Below, one piece after another: positions 33,089-41,884 of a DNA stretch of 53,812 nucleotides (positions are counted from its first letter, which is position 1; each line of letters starts with the position of its first letter). A program made the translations under genes and the position numbers. Source of the stretch: an uncultured Verrucomicrobiota bacterium (lineage in GTDB: Bacteria > Verrucomicrobiota > Kiritimatiellia > CAIQIC01 > Lenti-01); contig CALMNW010000033.1 of assembly GCA_937872095.1 (NCBI GenBank), positions 1-53,812 of the forward strand, written 5' to 3'. The notes under the pieces were generated by a model. That model saw only the letters and a list, made by a program, of their open reading frames with translations. It ran no database searches and had not been told where the DNA came from.

Positions 33089-36000
33089 GCATCGCCCAGT
33101 TCTGCATCGAGAAGAAGATTCTCACCTACGTCCTCTCGGCGGCGCTGCTGCTGGGCGGGACGTGGGCCTATACCCGGATCGGGCGGCTCGAAGACCCCGA
33201 ATTCACCATCAAGAACGCCCAGGTCGTCACCAGTTATCCCGGCGCGACCGCGCAGGAAGTGATGGAAGAGGTGACCGACCCCATCGAGGTCGCCATCCAG
33301 CAGATGGGACAGGTGAAGAAGGTGACGAGCGTGTCCTATCCGGGCCGCTCCATCGTCATGGTCGAAATGAAGGACCAGTACGGCAAGAGCGACCTGCCGC
33401 AGATCTGGGACGAACTGCGCCGCAAGGTGGGCGACATGCGGGCCAGCCTGCCGCCCGGCTGCGACGCGCCGAAGGTCGTCGACGACTACGGCGACGTGTT
33501 CGGCGTGTTCTACGGCGTCTACGGCGACGGCTATTCCTACGCGGACCTGAAGGCCTACGCCAAGATCCTGCGCCGCGAGCTGCTGCTGTGCCGGGACGTG
33601 GCCAAGATCGAGATGCTCGGCGACCAACCCGAAGTCGTCTATCTCGAGATTGCCCGCGCGCGCCTGGCCACCACGGGCATTTCACCCAAGCAGATCCAGG
33701 ACGCCATCGCCGGCCAGAACAACGCGGCCGACGCCGGCTCCATCGAGATCGGCGACAAGTTCATCCGGCTGGCCCCGACGGGCAAGCTGAAGTCGGTTGA
33801 GGAACTGGGCGAGCTGCTGATCGTGCAGGCGGGGGCGGGCGGCGCGGGCAGTTCCGCGATCCGCCTGAAAGACGTCGCGACGGTCCGCCGCGGCTATCTC
33901 GATCCGCCCCGGAATCTCCTGCGCTACGACGGCAAGCCCTGCATCGGGCTGGGCATTTCCACGGTCAAGGGCGGCAACGTGGTCGCGATGGGCGAGGCCA
34001 TCGACCGGCGCCTGGAGGAGCTGCGCGCCGAGACGCCCATCGGCATCGAATTCGGCGTGATTTCCCACCAGGCCGACAGCGTGAACGTCGCGGTCGGCGG
34101 CTTCCTGGTCAACCTGATCGAGGCGGTCGTCATCGTGGTGGCCGTCCTGTTGCTGACGATGGGGATGCAGAGCGGGGTGCTGATCGGGGCGGTGCTGGTG
34201 GTGACGGTGATGAGCACGGTGCTCGTCATGCAGAACCTGGGCATCCTGTTCGAACGGATCAGCCTGGGAGCCTTCATCATCGCGCTGGGGATGCTGGTGG
34301 ACAACGCGATCGTCATCACCGAGGGCGTGCTGATCGCCGCGCAGAAAGGGCAGGACAAGGTCAAGGCCGCGCTGGCCGTGGTGAAGCAGACCCAGTGGCC
34401 GCTGCTGGGCGCCACGGTCGTGGCGATCTTGTCGTTCGCGCCGATCGGGGCTTCGCAGGACAGCACCGGCGAATACTGCCGTTCGCTGTTCCTCGTGCTG
34501 CTGATCTCGCTGCTGCTGAGCTGGGTGCTGGCGATCACGCTGACGCCGCTGCTGGCCGCCACGTTCCTGAAGAAAAAAGGAACGGCGGCGGACAACGCCG
34601 ATCCCTACGCGGGCAAGTTCTACCGGGGCTACCGGGCGTTCCTCGTCGCGTGCATCCGCCACCGCTGGCTGACCTCGGCGGCGCTGCTGGCGCTGCTCGT
34701 CGCCGCCGGCTACGGCTTCACGCAGGTGAAGCAGAACTTCTTCCCGGACTCCACCCGGCCGCAGTTCATGGTGCACGTGTGGATGCCGCAAGGCACGTCG
34801 ATCCGCGCGACCGACGCGCGGATCCGGCAGATCGGCGCTTTCGTGCGTGGACTCGACGGGGTGAAGGGCGTCACCGAAATGACGGCGACGGGCGGCCTGC
34901 GCTTCCTGCTGACCTACAGCCCCGAGAATCCGGATTCCGCCTACGGCATCCTGCTGGTCGACGTCGACGACTACCACCTCGTGGACGGTCTCGGCGCGCG
35001 CGTCGTCGATTTCGCGCGCACGGAGACGCCCGACGCCCTGGTCTACTACCAGCGGTTCGTGCTGGGGCCCGGCGATCCGCAGAAGATCCAGATGCGCATC
35101 CTGGGGCCCGATCCGGCCGTCCTGCGGCGCTACGCCGACCGGGCCCTCGCGATCCTGCGCGCGGATCCGCGCCTGGTCGAGATCCAGGCCGACTGGCGCA
35201 ACCGCGTGGACCTGATCCGGCCCGTGGTGTCCGAGGTCCGTGCCCGGAACCTGGGCGTGACGCGCGCGGAAGTCGCCGCCGCCGCCAAGGCGGCCACCGT
35301 CGGCGCGCCGATCGGGACCTACAAGGACGCCGACGAAAGCCTGCCGATCCTGCTGCGCGCGCCGGAAAGCGAGCGGTCCGATCCGGATTCGCTGCCGAGC
35401 GCGTGGTTCTGGAGCGCGCGCCTCAACCGGCCGATTCCGCTGGCGCAGGTCGTGGACGGCTTCGAAACCGTCTCGGAAGAAGCCCGCCTGCAGCGCCGCA
35501 ACCGCACGCCGTGCCTCACCGTCAAGTGCAACACGTCGGGCGGCGAGATGGCGGCGACGGCGTTCAAGCGCATCGCGCCGCAACTGGCGGAGGCGATGGC
35601 GTCGCTGCCGGAAGGCTACCGCATGGAGTGGGGCGGCGAGCACGAGAGCTCGTCCAACGCCAACGCCGGCCTGGCCGGCAAGATTCCGCCGGCGATCCTG
35701 ATCATGATGCTCATCGTGGTGTCGCTGTTCAATTCGATCCGCCAGCCGGCGGTGATCTTCATGACGGTGCCGCTGGTGCTGGTGGGGGTGACGGCGGGAC
35801 TGCTGGCGTTCGGCCAGCCGTTCGGGTTCATGGCGCTGCTGGGGATGCTGAGCCTGGTGGGCATGCAGATCAAGAACGCGATCGTGCTGATCGACGAAAT
35901 CAACGCGCAGACCGCCGCGGGCGTGGATCCGTTCCGCGCGGTGGTCAACGCGGGCGTGTCGCGCCTGCGGCCCGTGGCGCTGGCGGCGCTGACGACGGTG

Positions 36001-36156
36001 CTGGGCATGCTGCCGCTGGTGACGGACGCGTTCTACGCCGCGATGGCCGTGACGATCATGTGCGGGTTGACGTTCGCGACGGTGCTGACCATGGTCGTCA
36101 TTCCCGTCAACTACGCCATCGTCTACCGCATTCCCAACCCGGCGGAAAACGCCTGA
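33085..36156 (+). CDS. RND efflux transporter, inner-membrane pump
   Basis: 1023 residues, full AcrB/MexF length, twelve membrane helices with two large periplasmic loops (about 35-330 and 545-850). The proton-relay helix reads GMLVDNAIVITEG (about 405-417), with Asp-Asn where AcrB has Asp-Asp; this is usual in several RND branches. GMLSLVGMQIKNAIVLIDEIN near 935 holds the partner Lys. The substrate is unknown and the operon holds no metal-binding Met clusters, so a drug or hydrophobic substrate is likelier than Cu/Ag. Confidence 0.95.
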   Translation: MSIAQFCIEKKILTYVLSAALLLGGTWAYTRIGRLEDPEFTIKNAQVVTSYPGATAQEVMEEVTDPIEVAIQQMGQVKKVTSVSYPGRSIVMVEMKDQYGKSDLPQIWDELRRKVGDMRASLPPGCDAPKVVDDYGDVFGVFYGVYGDGYSYADLKAYAKILRRELLLCRDVAKIEMLGDQPEVVYLEIARARLATTGISPKQIQDAIAGQNNAADAGSIEIGDKFIRLAPTGKLKSVEELGELLIVQAGAGGAGSSAIRLKDVATVRRGYLDPPRNLLRYDGKPCIGLGISTVKGGNVVAMGEAIDRRLEELRAETPIGIEFGVISHQADSVNVAVGGFLVNLIEAVVIVVAVLLLTMGMQSGVLIGAVLVVTVMSTVLVMQNLGILFERISLGAFIIALGMLVDNAIVITEGVLIAAQKGQDKVKAALAVVKQTQWPLLGATVVAILSFAPIGASQDSTGEYCRSLFLVLLISLLLSWVLAITLTPLLAATFLKKKGTAADNADPYAGKFYRGYRAFLVACIRHRWLTSAALLALLVAAGYGFTQVKQNFFPDSTRPQFMVHVWMPQGTSIRATDARIRQIGAFVRGLDGVKGVTEMTATGGLRFLLTYSPENPDSAYGILLVDVDDYHLVDGLGARVVDFARTETPDALVYYQRFVLGPGDPQKIQMRILGPDPAVLRRYADRALAILRADPRLVEIQADWRNRVDLIRPVVSEVRARNLGVTRAEVAAAAKAATVGAPIGTYKDADESLPILLRAPESERSDPDSLPSAWFWSARLNRPIPLAQVVDGFETVSEEARLQRRNRTPCLTVKCNTSGGEMAATAFKRIAPQLAEAMASLPEGYRMEWGGEHESSSNANAGLAGKIPPAILIMMLIVVSLFNSIRQPAVIFMTVPLVLVGVTAGLLAFGQPFGFMALLGMLSLVGMQIKNAIVLIDEINAQTAAGVDPFRAVVNAGVSRLRPVALAALTTVLGMLPLVTDAFYAAMAVTIMCGLTFATVLTMVVIPVNYAIVYRIPNPAENA

Positions 36157-36173
36157 ATCCGAGGAGCGAATCC

Positions 36174-36881
36174 ATGAACGCGAAATGGCTGGGTCTGTTG
36201 CTGCTGTTGGCCTTGGGCGCGTCGTGTGCCACGACCTACCAGGCGCGCCATGCGAAGCCGTCGGGGTTCCTGGGCGACTATTCCCAACTTCGCGAGGGGG
36301 AGGGGCAAGAGCCCCTGCTGGTCTATTTCAACCCGGCGGCGGACGTGCGCGCCTACGACCGGATCCTGATCGATCCGGTCGCGGGCTACGTCGGCGAGGG
36401 CAGCCGCCTGGACCGGCTGTCTGTCCGGGACCGGCAGGCGCTGCTGGACTACTTCCACGCCGCGCTCCGGGAGCAGCTCGGGCAGGACTACGAGCTCGTG
36501 GACCAGCCCGGGCCCCGCACGCTTCGGTTGCGCGTCGCCGTGACCGACGCGCGGCGGACCAAGCCGGTCGCCGACACCTTGTCCACGGTGGTGCCGGTGG
36601 GGCTGGCCATCAGCGCGCTGCAGCGCGTGGCGCTGGGCAAAACGCTGGCCACCGGGTCGGTGCGCGTCGAGGCGGAGGCGCTCGACGCCCAGACCGGCGA
36701 ACGGTTGGCCGCGATGGTGGACGAGCGCGTCGGCGCCAAGGTCACGGGACGGTTCGACAAGTGGAGCAAGTGGCAGGACGCGCGCGATGCGTTCGACTAT
36801 TGGAGCGCGCGCATGCGCGGCACCTTGCGGGACTTCCGCGAGGGCGCGGGGGAAGATCCGCGGCGCGCGCCGAAAAAGTAG
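36174..36881 (+). CDS. DUF3313-family lipoprotein
   Basis: 235 residues. Signal peptide with lipobox LGASC (Cys18). The body matches DUF3313 (GFLGDYSQL, YDRILIDPV, LRLRVAVTDARRTKPVADTLS). Family members are small periplasmic lipoproteins often found beside RND efflux genes; their function is unknown. It follows the pump by 17 bp with a GAGGAGCG ribosome site and is the last gene of the four-gene operon. No T-rich terminator is seen after it. Confidence 0.88.
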   Translation: MNAKWLGLLLLLALGASCATTYQARHAKPSGFLGDYSQLREGEGQEPLLVYFNPAADVRAYDRILIDPVAGYVGEGSRLDRLSVRDRQALLDYFHAALREQLGQDYELVDQPGPRTLRLRVAVTDARRTKPVADTLSTVVPVGLAISALQRVALGKTLATGSVRVEAEALDAQTGERLAAMVDERVGAKVTGRFDKWSKWQDARDAFDYWSARMRGTLRDFREGAGEDPRRAPKK

Positions 36882-36924
36882 GCGCGCGCTCGATTTGCCG
36901 GCCGAATGCACTTTGCAACCTATT

Positions 36925-36988
36925 ACGCATCATTTAGATGCGTCAATAGATTGACGGCCGCGCCTGCCGCAGGTAAATTGTTTTACCT
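36925..36988 (+). promoter_or_regulatory. promoter of the C25 peptidase overlapped by three palindromes
   Basis: TTGACG (36951-36956), 17 nt, TAAATT (36974-36979). The palindrome CGTCAAT-AG-ATTGACG (36941-36956) ends in the -35 box. AGGTAAA-TTGT-TTTACCT (36971-36988) covers the -10 box. ACGCATC-ATTTA-GATGCGT (36925-36943) lies just upstream. The arrangement suggests repressor and activator sites. Confidence 0.7.
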
Positions 36989-37009
36989 AATCCATATTCC
37001 CGGGGTGCC

Positions 37010-40000
37010 ATGCGACCGAACTTCACGATCTTGGCTTGGATGTGCGGAATCTCGTTCCTGTTGCGGACCGTCGCGGCCGAAGCGGACGGTTTTTCGGTGG
37101 CGCTGGAGCTGCCGCCGGTCGCGGTGTCCGAAAAGGATGGATTCACGGACGTCGCGGGCGGGGCGGGGACCACGCTTTCTTCCGAACCCGGGCAACCGCG
37201 GCTGCCGCAGAAATTCCTCACCTACGCGTTGCCGCCCGACGCCGATCTGGCCACCGTGACGGTGACGGTCGACGAAACGGAATCTTCCGAGCTTGTCCTG
37301 AACCGCCCGGTCCGGCCCGCGCCGCCGTGGCGGACGTCCGCGGATAGCGAGCCGTTTTTCGGCGAGGCGACGAACGTCGTGGACGGCCGGGATCTGGACG
37401 TCTACGGCGCCGATGCGGACGTGCCGGCCGCGGCGGCGACGCTGGACGGCGTTGCGCAGATGCGCCGGTGGAAACTCGTGCGCGTCGCCGTGAACCCGGC
37501 GCTCTACAATCCCGTCCGGAGCACGCTCCGGCAGGTCTCGCGCGTGGCTTTCACGATTTTCTTCGACCGCGCGCCGGCGCTTCGCGCGGATCCGCTGGCG
37601 TCCGACGCCGTGCTCGACGCCGACGCCTTGGCGCTCGTGGCCAACGCGAAGGCCGCCCGGTCGTGGTATCCCGGCGCCGCGCCGACGCGCAAGTCCGGTT
37701 CCGTGACCGGCGACGTCTTCGTCGTCATGACCACCGACGCCATCTATTCCGATTCGACCAACCTCTACGGCCTGGTCTCCCACAAGCGCGCGCTGGGCTA
37801 CGTCGTGCATGTCGTGACGGAAACGAAGGTCGACGGCGCTGCCGCGGCGACCGGCTGGAACGAGGTGACCGGCCAGGCGCCGGACGGCAAGGCCGACCGC
37901 ATGCGGAAATGGCTCCAGGACAACTACGTTTCCATGGGCATCAAGTACGTCCTGCTGATCGGCAATCCATACCCGGCGGCCGACGAACTGCCGATGAAGG
38001 AGCTGCACTACCAAGCCTACGTCTATCCCGTGGATTGCTACTTCTCCGACCTGACGGGCAACTGGGACATCGATGGCAACGGGCTGTTCGGCAACGAAAC
38101 CAACGACGTGGTGCTGGCGGGCGGCGTCGATCTCGTGCCCGAGGTCTACGTCGGCCGCATCCCGGTCTACCCCATGAATCCGGAATGGCGCGGGATCCTG
38201 CGCGGAATCGTCCGGAAAATCATCCATTACGAGCTGGAGGGCGACGTCGCCTGGCGCCGCGCCGGCCTGTTGCCCGAAAGCTTTAGCGATCTCAACACCG
38301 ATGGCGGCTGGCTCGGATACCACACCCAGAACAACGTCCTGACCCCGCAGGGCTACGGTTCCCATACCCTCTACGAGCAGGGGTCCGTGAGCACGAACTA
38401 CGACTCCGTGCTCGTTTCGGACGAAGAACTGCTCGACGGCGCGACCGCCCGGAACTGGATGACCAATGCCTACGGCACGGTGCTGTGGTGGGCGCACGGC
38501 TGGTCGCGCGGGGCGGTCGTCTACACCGGCGGCGACGTTTTCAACTCGTACCTGTGCCCGCTGCTCGCCGACGAACGCCCGGCGGCGATCTTCATGTCCA
38601 GCTGTTCCTGCGGGGAGCCGTCCGACGACCTGAACATCAGCTATTCCATGTTGTGCAACGGCGGCATCGCGTCGGTCGCCGCGGGGCAGGTCTCGTGGTA
38701 CTACTCCTGCCAGTGGTCTCCGGCCGAAGCCAAGGGCCACAACGCCTCCATGGGCTACGACTTCATGCGCAAGGTCGTTTCCGACGGCGCCACGTTTGGC
38801 CAAGCGCTCGCGCAGGTGAAGCAGGAAGCCGACGGCTGGTGGAACAACCGCTACACCTTTTCCCTCTACGGCGATCCGAGCCTGTCCATCAACGACCAGG
38901 GCGCGGACGTCGATGCCGACGACCTGCCGGATTTGTGGGAAAGCCAGCACGGCCTCGTCGTCGGCGTCGCCGACGCCGCGGGCAACCCCGACGGCGATGC
39001 CTTCGACAACCGCGCGGAATACGCCGCCGGGCTGGATCCCCAGACCGCGGACAATCCCACGTCGCTCTTCGCTTCGATCTCCGTCGCCGGCACGTTCAAC
39101 GGCTGGAACGCCGCCGCGGGCAACCTCGCCTTGGTGGCCGACTATACCTGGCAGGGCGTCGTCGTCCTGACCAACGCCGCCGACGTCCAATACAAGTTCA
39201 CCGCCGACGGCAGCTGGAGCACCAACTGGGGCGATGTAGACCAGCTCGCCACCAACGCCGACATGTCCGGCGTGGCCGATTGGTGGAGCGCCAACAATAT
39301 CCAGGCCGGTGCCGTGGACGGCCGCGTGCGCATCACCTTCAACGACCTGACCCGCGGCTATCGCATCGAACCCGCGCCCGAAGCCGATCGCGATCTCGAC
39401 GGCCTGCCCGACGACTGGGAAACCGCGCACGGCCTCGATCCGGACGTGTCCGACGCCGCCGGCAATCCGGACCACGACGTCTATTCCAACCTCGAGGAAT
39501 ACCAAAACGGCACCGACCCGCAGGTCTACGACGCGCCGCAACATGCCTACGCCGCCATGTGCGTGGCCGGCACGTTCAACGGCTGGGCGCCCGCCCTGAC
39601 CAACATGTGCCTCGTCGACGACCACGTCTGGCGCTGCGACGTCGTCTTCACCAATCTGGCCTCCATCGAGTTCAAGTTCGCCGCGAACGGCGCCTGGACC
39701 GACAACTGGGGCGACAACGACCAGGCCCAGACCGGCGTGCCCATGACCAACGTCGCCGAAAACGGAGGCGGAAACATCCAGGCCAACGGCCCGCTCGACG
39801 GCGCCTACCGGTTCACGTTCGACGAGCAGTCCCGCGCCTACGCCCTCGTCGCCGTCGCCGCGCCCGACACCGACGCCGATGGACTCGACGACGCCTGGGA
39901 AACCGCCCACGGACTCGATCCGAAGAACGGGCGGGACGCCTGGGACGACGGGGACGGCGACGGCCTGACCGCGCAGGAAGAATTCGAGCTGGGCGGCGAT

Positions 40001-40309
40001 CCGGCGCTGGACGACACCGACGCCGACGGCATGGGCGACTTCGCCGAGAGCGTCGCGGGCACCTTGCTGGACGACCCGGCGTCCATTTTCGCGGCCGTCG
40101 TGGAAACCGGCGCCGCGCCGAAACTGTCCTGGCCCGGCGCGACCGGCCGGACCTACGCGATCTACTACGCCACCAACCTGGTCGATGCGACCTTCCAGGT
40201 CTTGGCCACGCACAGCAACATCCCGTGCGATTCGCCCGGCACCGTGACCATCGACCTGCCGGATCTGCCGGACGGGTTCCAGTACTTCGAAGTCCAGGTC
40301 CGGAAATAA
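37010..40309 (+). CDS. secreted C25 (gingipain-like) cysteine peptidase with carbohydrate-binding-like modules
   Basis: 1099 residues. Signal peptide about 1-23. A prodomain-like region (25-215) precedes the C25 catalytic domain (about 215-625), with the catalytic His in WWAHGWS (about H495) and Cys in SSCSCGEP (about C532/534). Then come D-rich calcium linkers of thrombospondin-3 type (DLPDLWESQHGL, DGLPDDWETAHGLDP, DGLDDAWETAHGLDP at about 640, 800 and 960). These alternate with two beta modules beginning VAGTFNGW (about 692 and 853), like starch/glycogen-binding early-set domains. A final beta domain (about 1030-1099) may be a sorting tag. Extracellular proteolysis, perhaps of glycoproteins, is inferred. 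Confidence 0.9.
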   Translation: MRPNFTILAWMCGISFLLRTVAAEADGFSVALELPPVAVSEKDGFTDVAGGAGTTLSSEPGQPRLPQKFLTYALPPDADLATVTVTVDETESSELVLNRPVRPAPPWRTSADSEPFFGEATNVVDGRDLDVYGADADVPAAAATLDGVAQMRRWKLVRVAVNPALYNPVRSTLRQVSRVAFTIFFDRAPALRADPLASDAVLDADALALVANAKAARSWYPGAAPTRKSGSVTGDVFVVMTTDAIYSDSTNLYGLVSHKRALGYVVHVVTETKVDGAAAATGWNEVTGQAPDGKADRMRKWLQDNYVSMGIKYVLLIGNPYPAADELPMKELHYQAYVYPVDCYFSDLTGNWDIDGNGLFGNETNDVVLAGGVDLVPEVYVGRIPVYPMNPEWRGILRGIVRKIIHYELEGDVAWRRAGLLPESFSDLNTDGGWLGYHTQNNVLTPQGYGSHTLYEQGSVSTNYDSVLVSDEELLDGATARNWMTNAYGTVLWWAHGWSRGAVVYTGGDVFNSYLCPLLADERPAAIFMSSCSCGEPSDDLNISYSMLCNGGIASVAAGQVSWYYSCQWSPAEAKGHNASMGYDFMRKVVSDGATFGQALAQVKQEADGWWNNRYTFSLYGDPSLSINDQGADVDADDLPDLWESQHGLVVGVADAAGNPDGDAFDNRAEYAAGLDPQTADNPTSLFASISVAGTFNGWNAAAGNLALVADYTWQGVVVLTNAADVQYKFTADGSWSTNWGDVDQLATNADMSGVADWWSANNIQAGAVDGRVRITFNDLTRGYRIEPAPEADRDLDGLPDDWETAHGLDPDVSDAAGNPDHDVYSNLEEYQNGTDPQVYDAPQHAYAAMCVAGTFNGWAPALTNMCLVDDHVWRCDVVFTNLASIEFKFAANGAWTDNWGDNDQAQTGVPMTNVAENGGGNIQANGPLDGAYRFTFDEQSRAYALVAVAAPDTDADGLDDAWETAHGLDPKNGRDAWDDGDGDGLTAQEEFELGGDPALDDTDADGMGDFAESVAGTLLDDPASIFAAVVETGAAPKLSWPGATGRTYAIYYATNLVDATFQVLATHSNIPCDSPGTVTIDLPDLPDGFQYFEVQVRK

Positions 40310-40342
40310 CGGCATCCCGAACCCGTGCCTCCCGGCGAGGGG

Positions 40343-40362
40343 AATCGCGGCTCGCGATTTTT
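40343..40362 (+). terminator. intrinsic terminator of the C25 peptidase gene
   Basis: AATCGCG-GCT-CGCGATT (40343-40359) running into TTTTT (40358-40362), 33 bp after the stop codon. Confidence 0.75.
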
Positions 40363-40386
40363 CCGGACGCCTCGAAGATCGGCGGG

Positions 40387-40445
40387 CCCTGCCGCCTTGC
40401 GCGGCAGGGGAGCCAACTTGGCCTCCAGCGACGCGAGGTCGCTGG
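40387..40445. repeat. paired hairpins with GCCAA-C-TTGGC between
   Basis: CCCTGCCGC/GCGGCAGGG (40387-40395, 40401-40409) with loop CTTGC, then GCCAACTTGGC, then CCAGCGAC/GTCGCTGG (40425-40432, 40438-40445) with loop GCGAG. The loops are near-complements of each other. It seems a relative of the 75-bp modules at 41213 and 43017, which also put a TTGG/CCAA word between two facing hairpins. Confidence 0.6.
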
Positions 40446-40460
40446 GGGGGGCGGGACCCT

Positions 40461-40847
40461 TTAGATCCGCTCGACGACGCTTTGCAGCTTGGCGGCGACC
40501 TGGCCGCCGATCCGTTCCAGCGCGGGATTGCCCACCGCCTGCATGCTCACGAGCGGATTGATGGCGGATACTTCCGTGCGCCCGTCCTCCAGCTCCTGCA
40601 CGATCACGTTGCACGGCAGCAGGGTTCCGATCCGGCTTTCCGCCTGCAGCGCCTGGTGGGCGAACGACGGATTGCACGCGCCGAGAATCTTGTAGCGCCG
40701 GAAATCCACCCCGAGCTTTTTCTTCAGCGTTTCCCGCACGTCGATTTCGGTGATGATTCCGAAACCTTCCTTCTTCAGTTCCTCTTGCGTCCGCGCGAGG
40801 GCCTGTTCGTAATCCAGCGACGTCGTCCGGGTGAAATAGTAGGTCAT
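40461..40847 (-). CDS. DUF302 family protein
   Basis: 128 residues from ATG 40847 (GGAGACC upstream). The DUF302 pattern is clear: EQALARTQEELKKEGFGIITEIDVRETLKKKLG (in pieces, about 14-46), YKILGACNPSFAHQAL, and LLPCNVIVQELEDG. The family has a TATA-binding-like fold and often accompanies sulfur or heme proteins; its function is unknown. It lies 20 bp downstream of the DUF4405-like membrane gene on the same strand, so the two form an operon. Confidence 0.92.
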   Translation of the reverse strand: MTYYFTRTTSLDYEQALARTQEELKKEGFGIITEIDVRETLKKKLGVDFRRYKILGACNPSFAHQALQAESRIGTLLPCNVIVQELEDGRTEVSAINPLVSMQAVGNPALERIGGQVAAKLQSVVERI

Positions 40848-40867
40848 GGCTCGGTCTCCGGGTTGGT

Positions 40868-41095
40868 TCAGGCGTGGGCGGCGGGTTTTTTCCGGAAGAA
40901 GGTCGCCTTGACCCAGTTCCAGTTCAGGACGACGTGCAGGACGACCGCCGCGATCAGGACGTAGGCGCCGCCTTCGTGCAGGATCTCGAACGCTTCCCGG
41001 GGCAATTCGTCGGCCAGCAGTCCCGTCAGCGCCTGGTTCAGGAAGAGCAGGGCGAGGAGGGGGTTGAGGATCTTCAGGGCGGTGATTTTCGTCAT
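40868..41095 (-). CDS. small two-helix membrane protein, DUF4405-like
   Basis: 75 residues: two hydrophobic segments (about 8-27 and 42-60) with His residues placed for heme or quinone contact (ILHEGG, VLHVVLNW), like half of a four-helix cytochrome b. NPLLALLFLNQALTG and HEGGAYVLIAAVVLHVVLNWNW fit DUF4405. It probably dimerises. ATG at 41095 with GGAGCC upstream. Co-transcribed with the DUF302 gene; a redox role for the pair is inference. Confidence 0.82.
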   Translation of the reverse strand: MTKITALKILNPLLALLFLNQALTGLLADELPREAFEILHEGGAYVLIAAVVLHVVLNWNWVKATFFRKKPAAHA

Positions 41096-41212
41096 GATCG
41101 GCTCCTTCGTTCGCCGGCCCGCAACGCCGGCTCACGGGCAAATCTACTGCGCGGTTCGCGGCGCGTCGAATGGAAAGAAGGCGGCGGCTCGGTAAATGGA
41201 TGTCGGACAACC

Positions 41213-41287
41213 CCGGCACGGGGTCGTGCCGGCTCCAACCAGCCGCGGAAGTCCCGTTCTTGGAGCCCCCGACGACCTCGTCGGGGG
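41213..41287. repeat. 75-bp paired-hairpin module, copy 1
   Basis: CCGGCACG-GGGT-CGTGCCGG (41213-41232), CTCCAA, 21 nt, TTGGAG (41260-41265), CCCCCGACG-ACCT-CGTCGGGGG (41266-41287). The two hairpins face each other and their loops are complementary in type (GGGT and ACCT). No gene lies in 41096-41314. Confidence 0.85.
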
Positions 41288-41314
41288 AGAGACAAGGCCC
41301 ATGCAATCATGACC

Positions 41315-41833
41315 CTACTCGATGCCGTCGTGGCAAAACGCCTGCCGCCGGCAGCCGTCGCAGTGCGCGCCCATCCACACGGAATCGAATTGGGCGATGG
41401 CCGCGGCCACGAGTTGCGGATCGTCGGTCCAGATGCCCGCTTCGAAGTTGCGCTTGCCGTCGCTTTTCATGCCGATGCCCGCTCCGGTCAGGTTCGCGGA
41501 GCCGATGTAGGCGGTCTGCAGGTCGAAAATCAGCAGCTTGAAATGGACGCGGGGGCAGAGCACCCGTTCCAGGCCCGTCGCGAGGATCGGATAGCGGTCG
41601 AAATCCCGGCGGAAATTGGGCCCGGGCTCCTTGGCGTGGATCAGGCGCACGCTTACGCCTTTATCGAGCAAGTCGGCCACTTCGCCGAGGAAGGGCCGGG
41701 CGCGCTTGCCGCGCATCACGAAGACGTCTTTCAGGTCCGCCGTGCCGATCCAGAGCGTCCGCTTCACCTCCCGCGCGCGCAGCAGCACCTCCGCATAGTG
41801 TTCTTCGTCGCGGATGAAGCGGGTCGTGGACAT
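41315..41833 (-). CDS. phospholipase D-like (single HKD) protein
   Basis: 172 residues. One HKD motif: VHFKLLIFD (H97, K99) followed by AYIGSANLTGAGIG. Like Nuc-type PLD nucleases it would need to dimerise to form an active site. The C-terminus has a Cys cluster (HCDGCRRQAFC) that could bind zinc. There is no signal peptide, so it is probably cytosolic and acts on nucleic acid or phospholipid; substrate undecided. It is preceded on the same strand by the ankyrin gene (52 bp). Confidence 0.87.
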   Translation of the reverse strand: MSTTRFIRDEEHYAEVLLRAREVKRTLWIGTADLKDVFVMRGKRARPFLGEVADLLDKGVSVRLIHAKEPGPNFRRDFDRYPILATGLERVLCPRVHFKLLIFDLQTAYIGSANLTGAGIGMKSDGKRNFEAGIWTDDPQLVAAAIAQFDSVWMGAHCDGCRRQAFCHDGIE

Positions 41834-41884
41834 GGAGCCACTGTGGCACGGGGCGCCCCGAAAGGCAATCCGGCCGCCGCGGCG

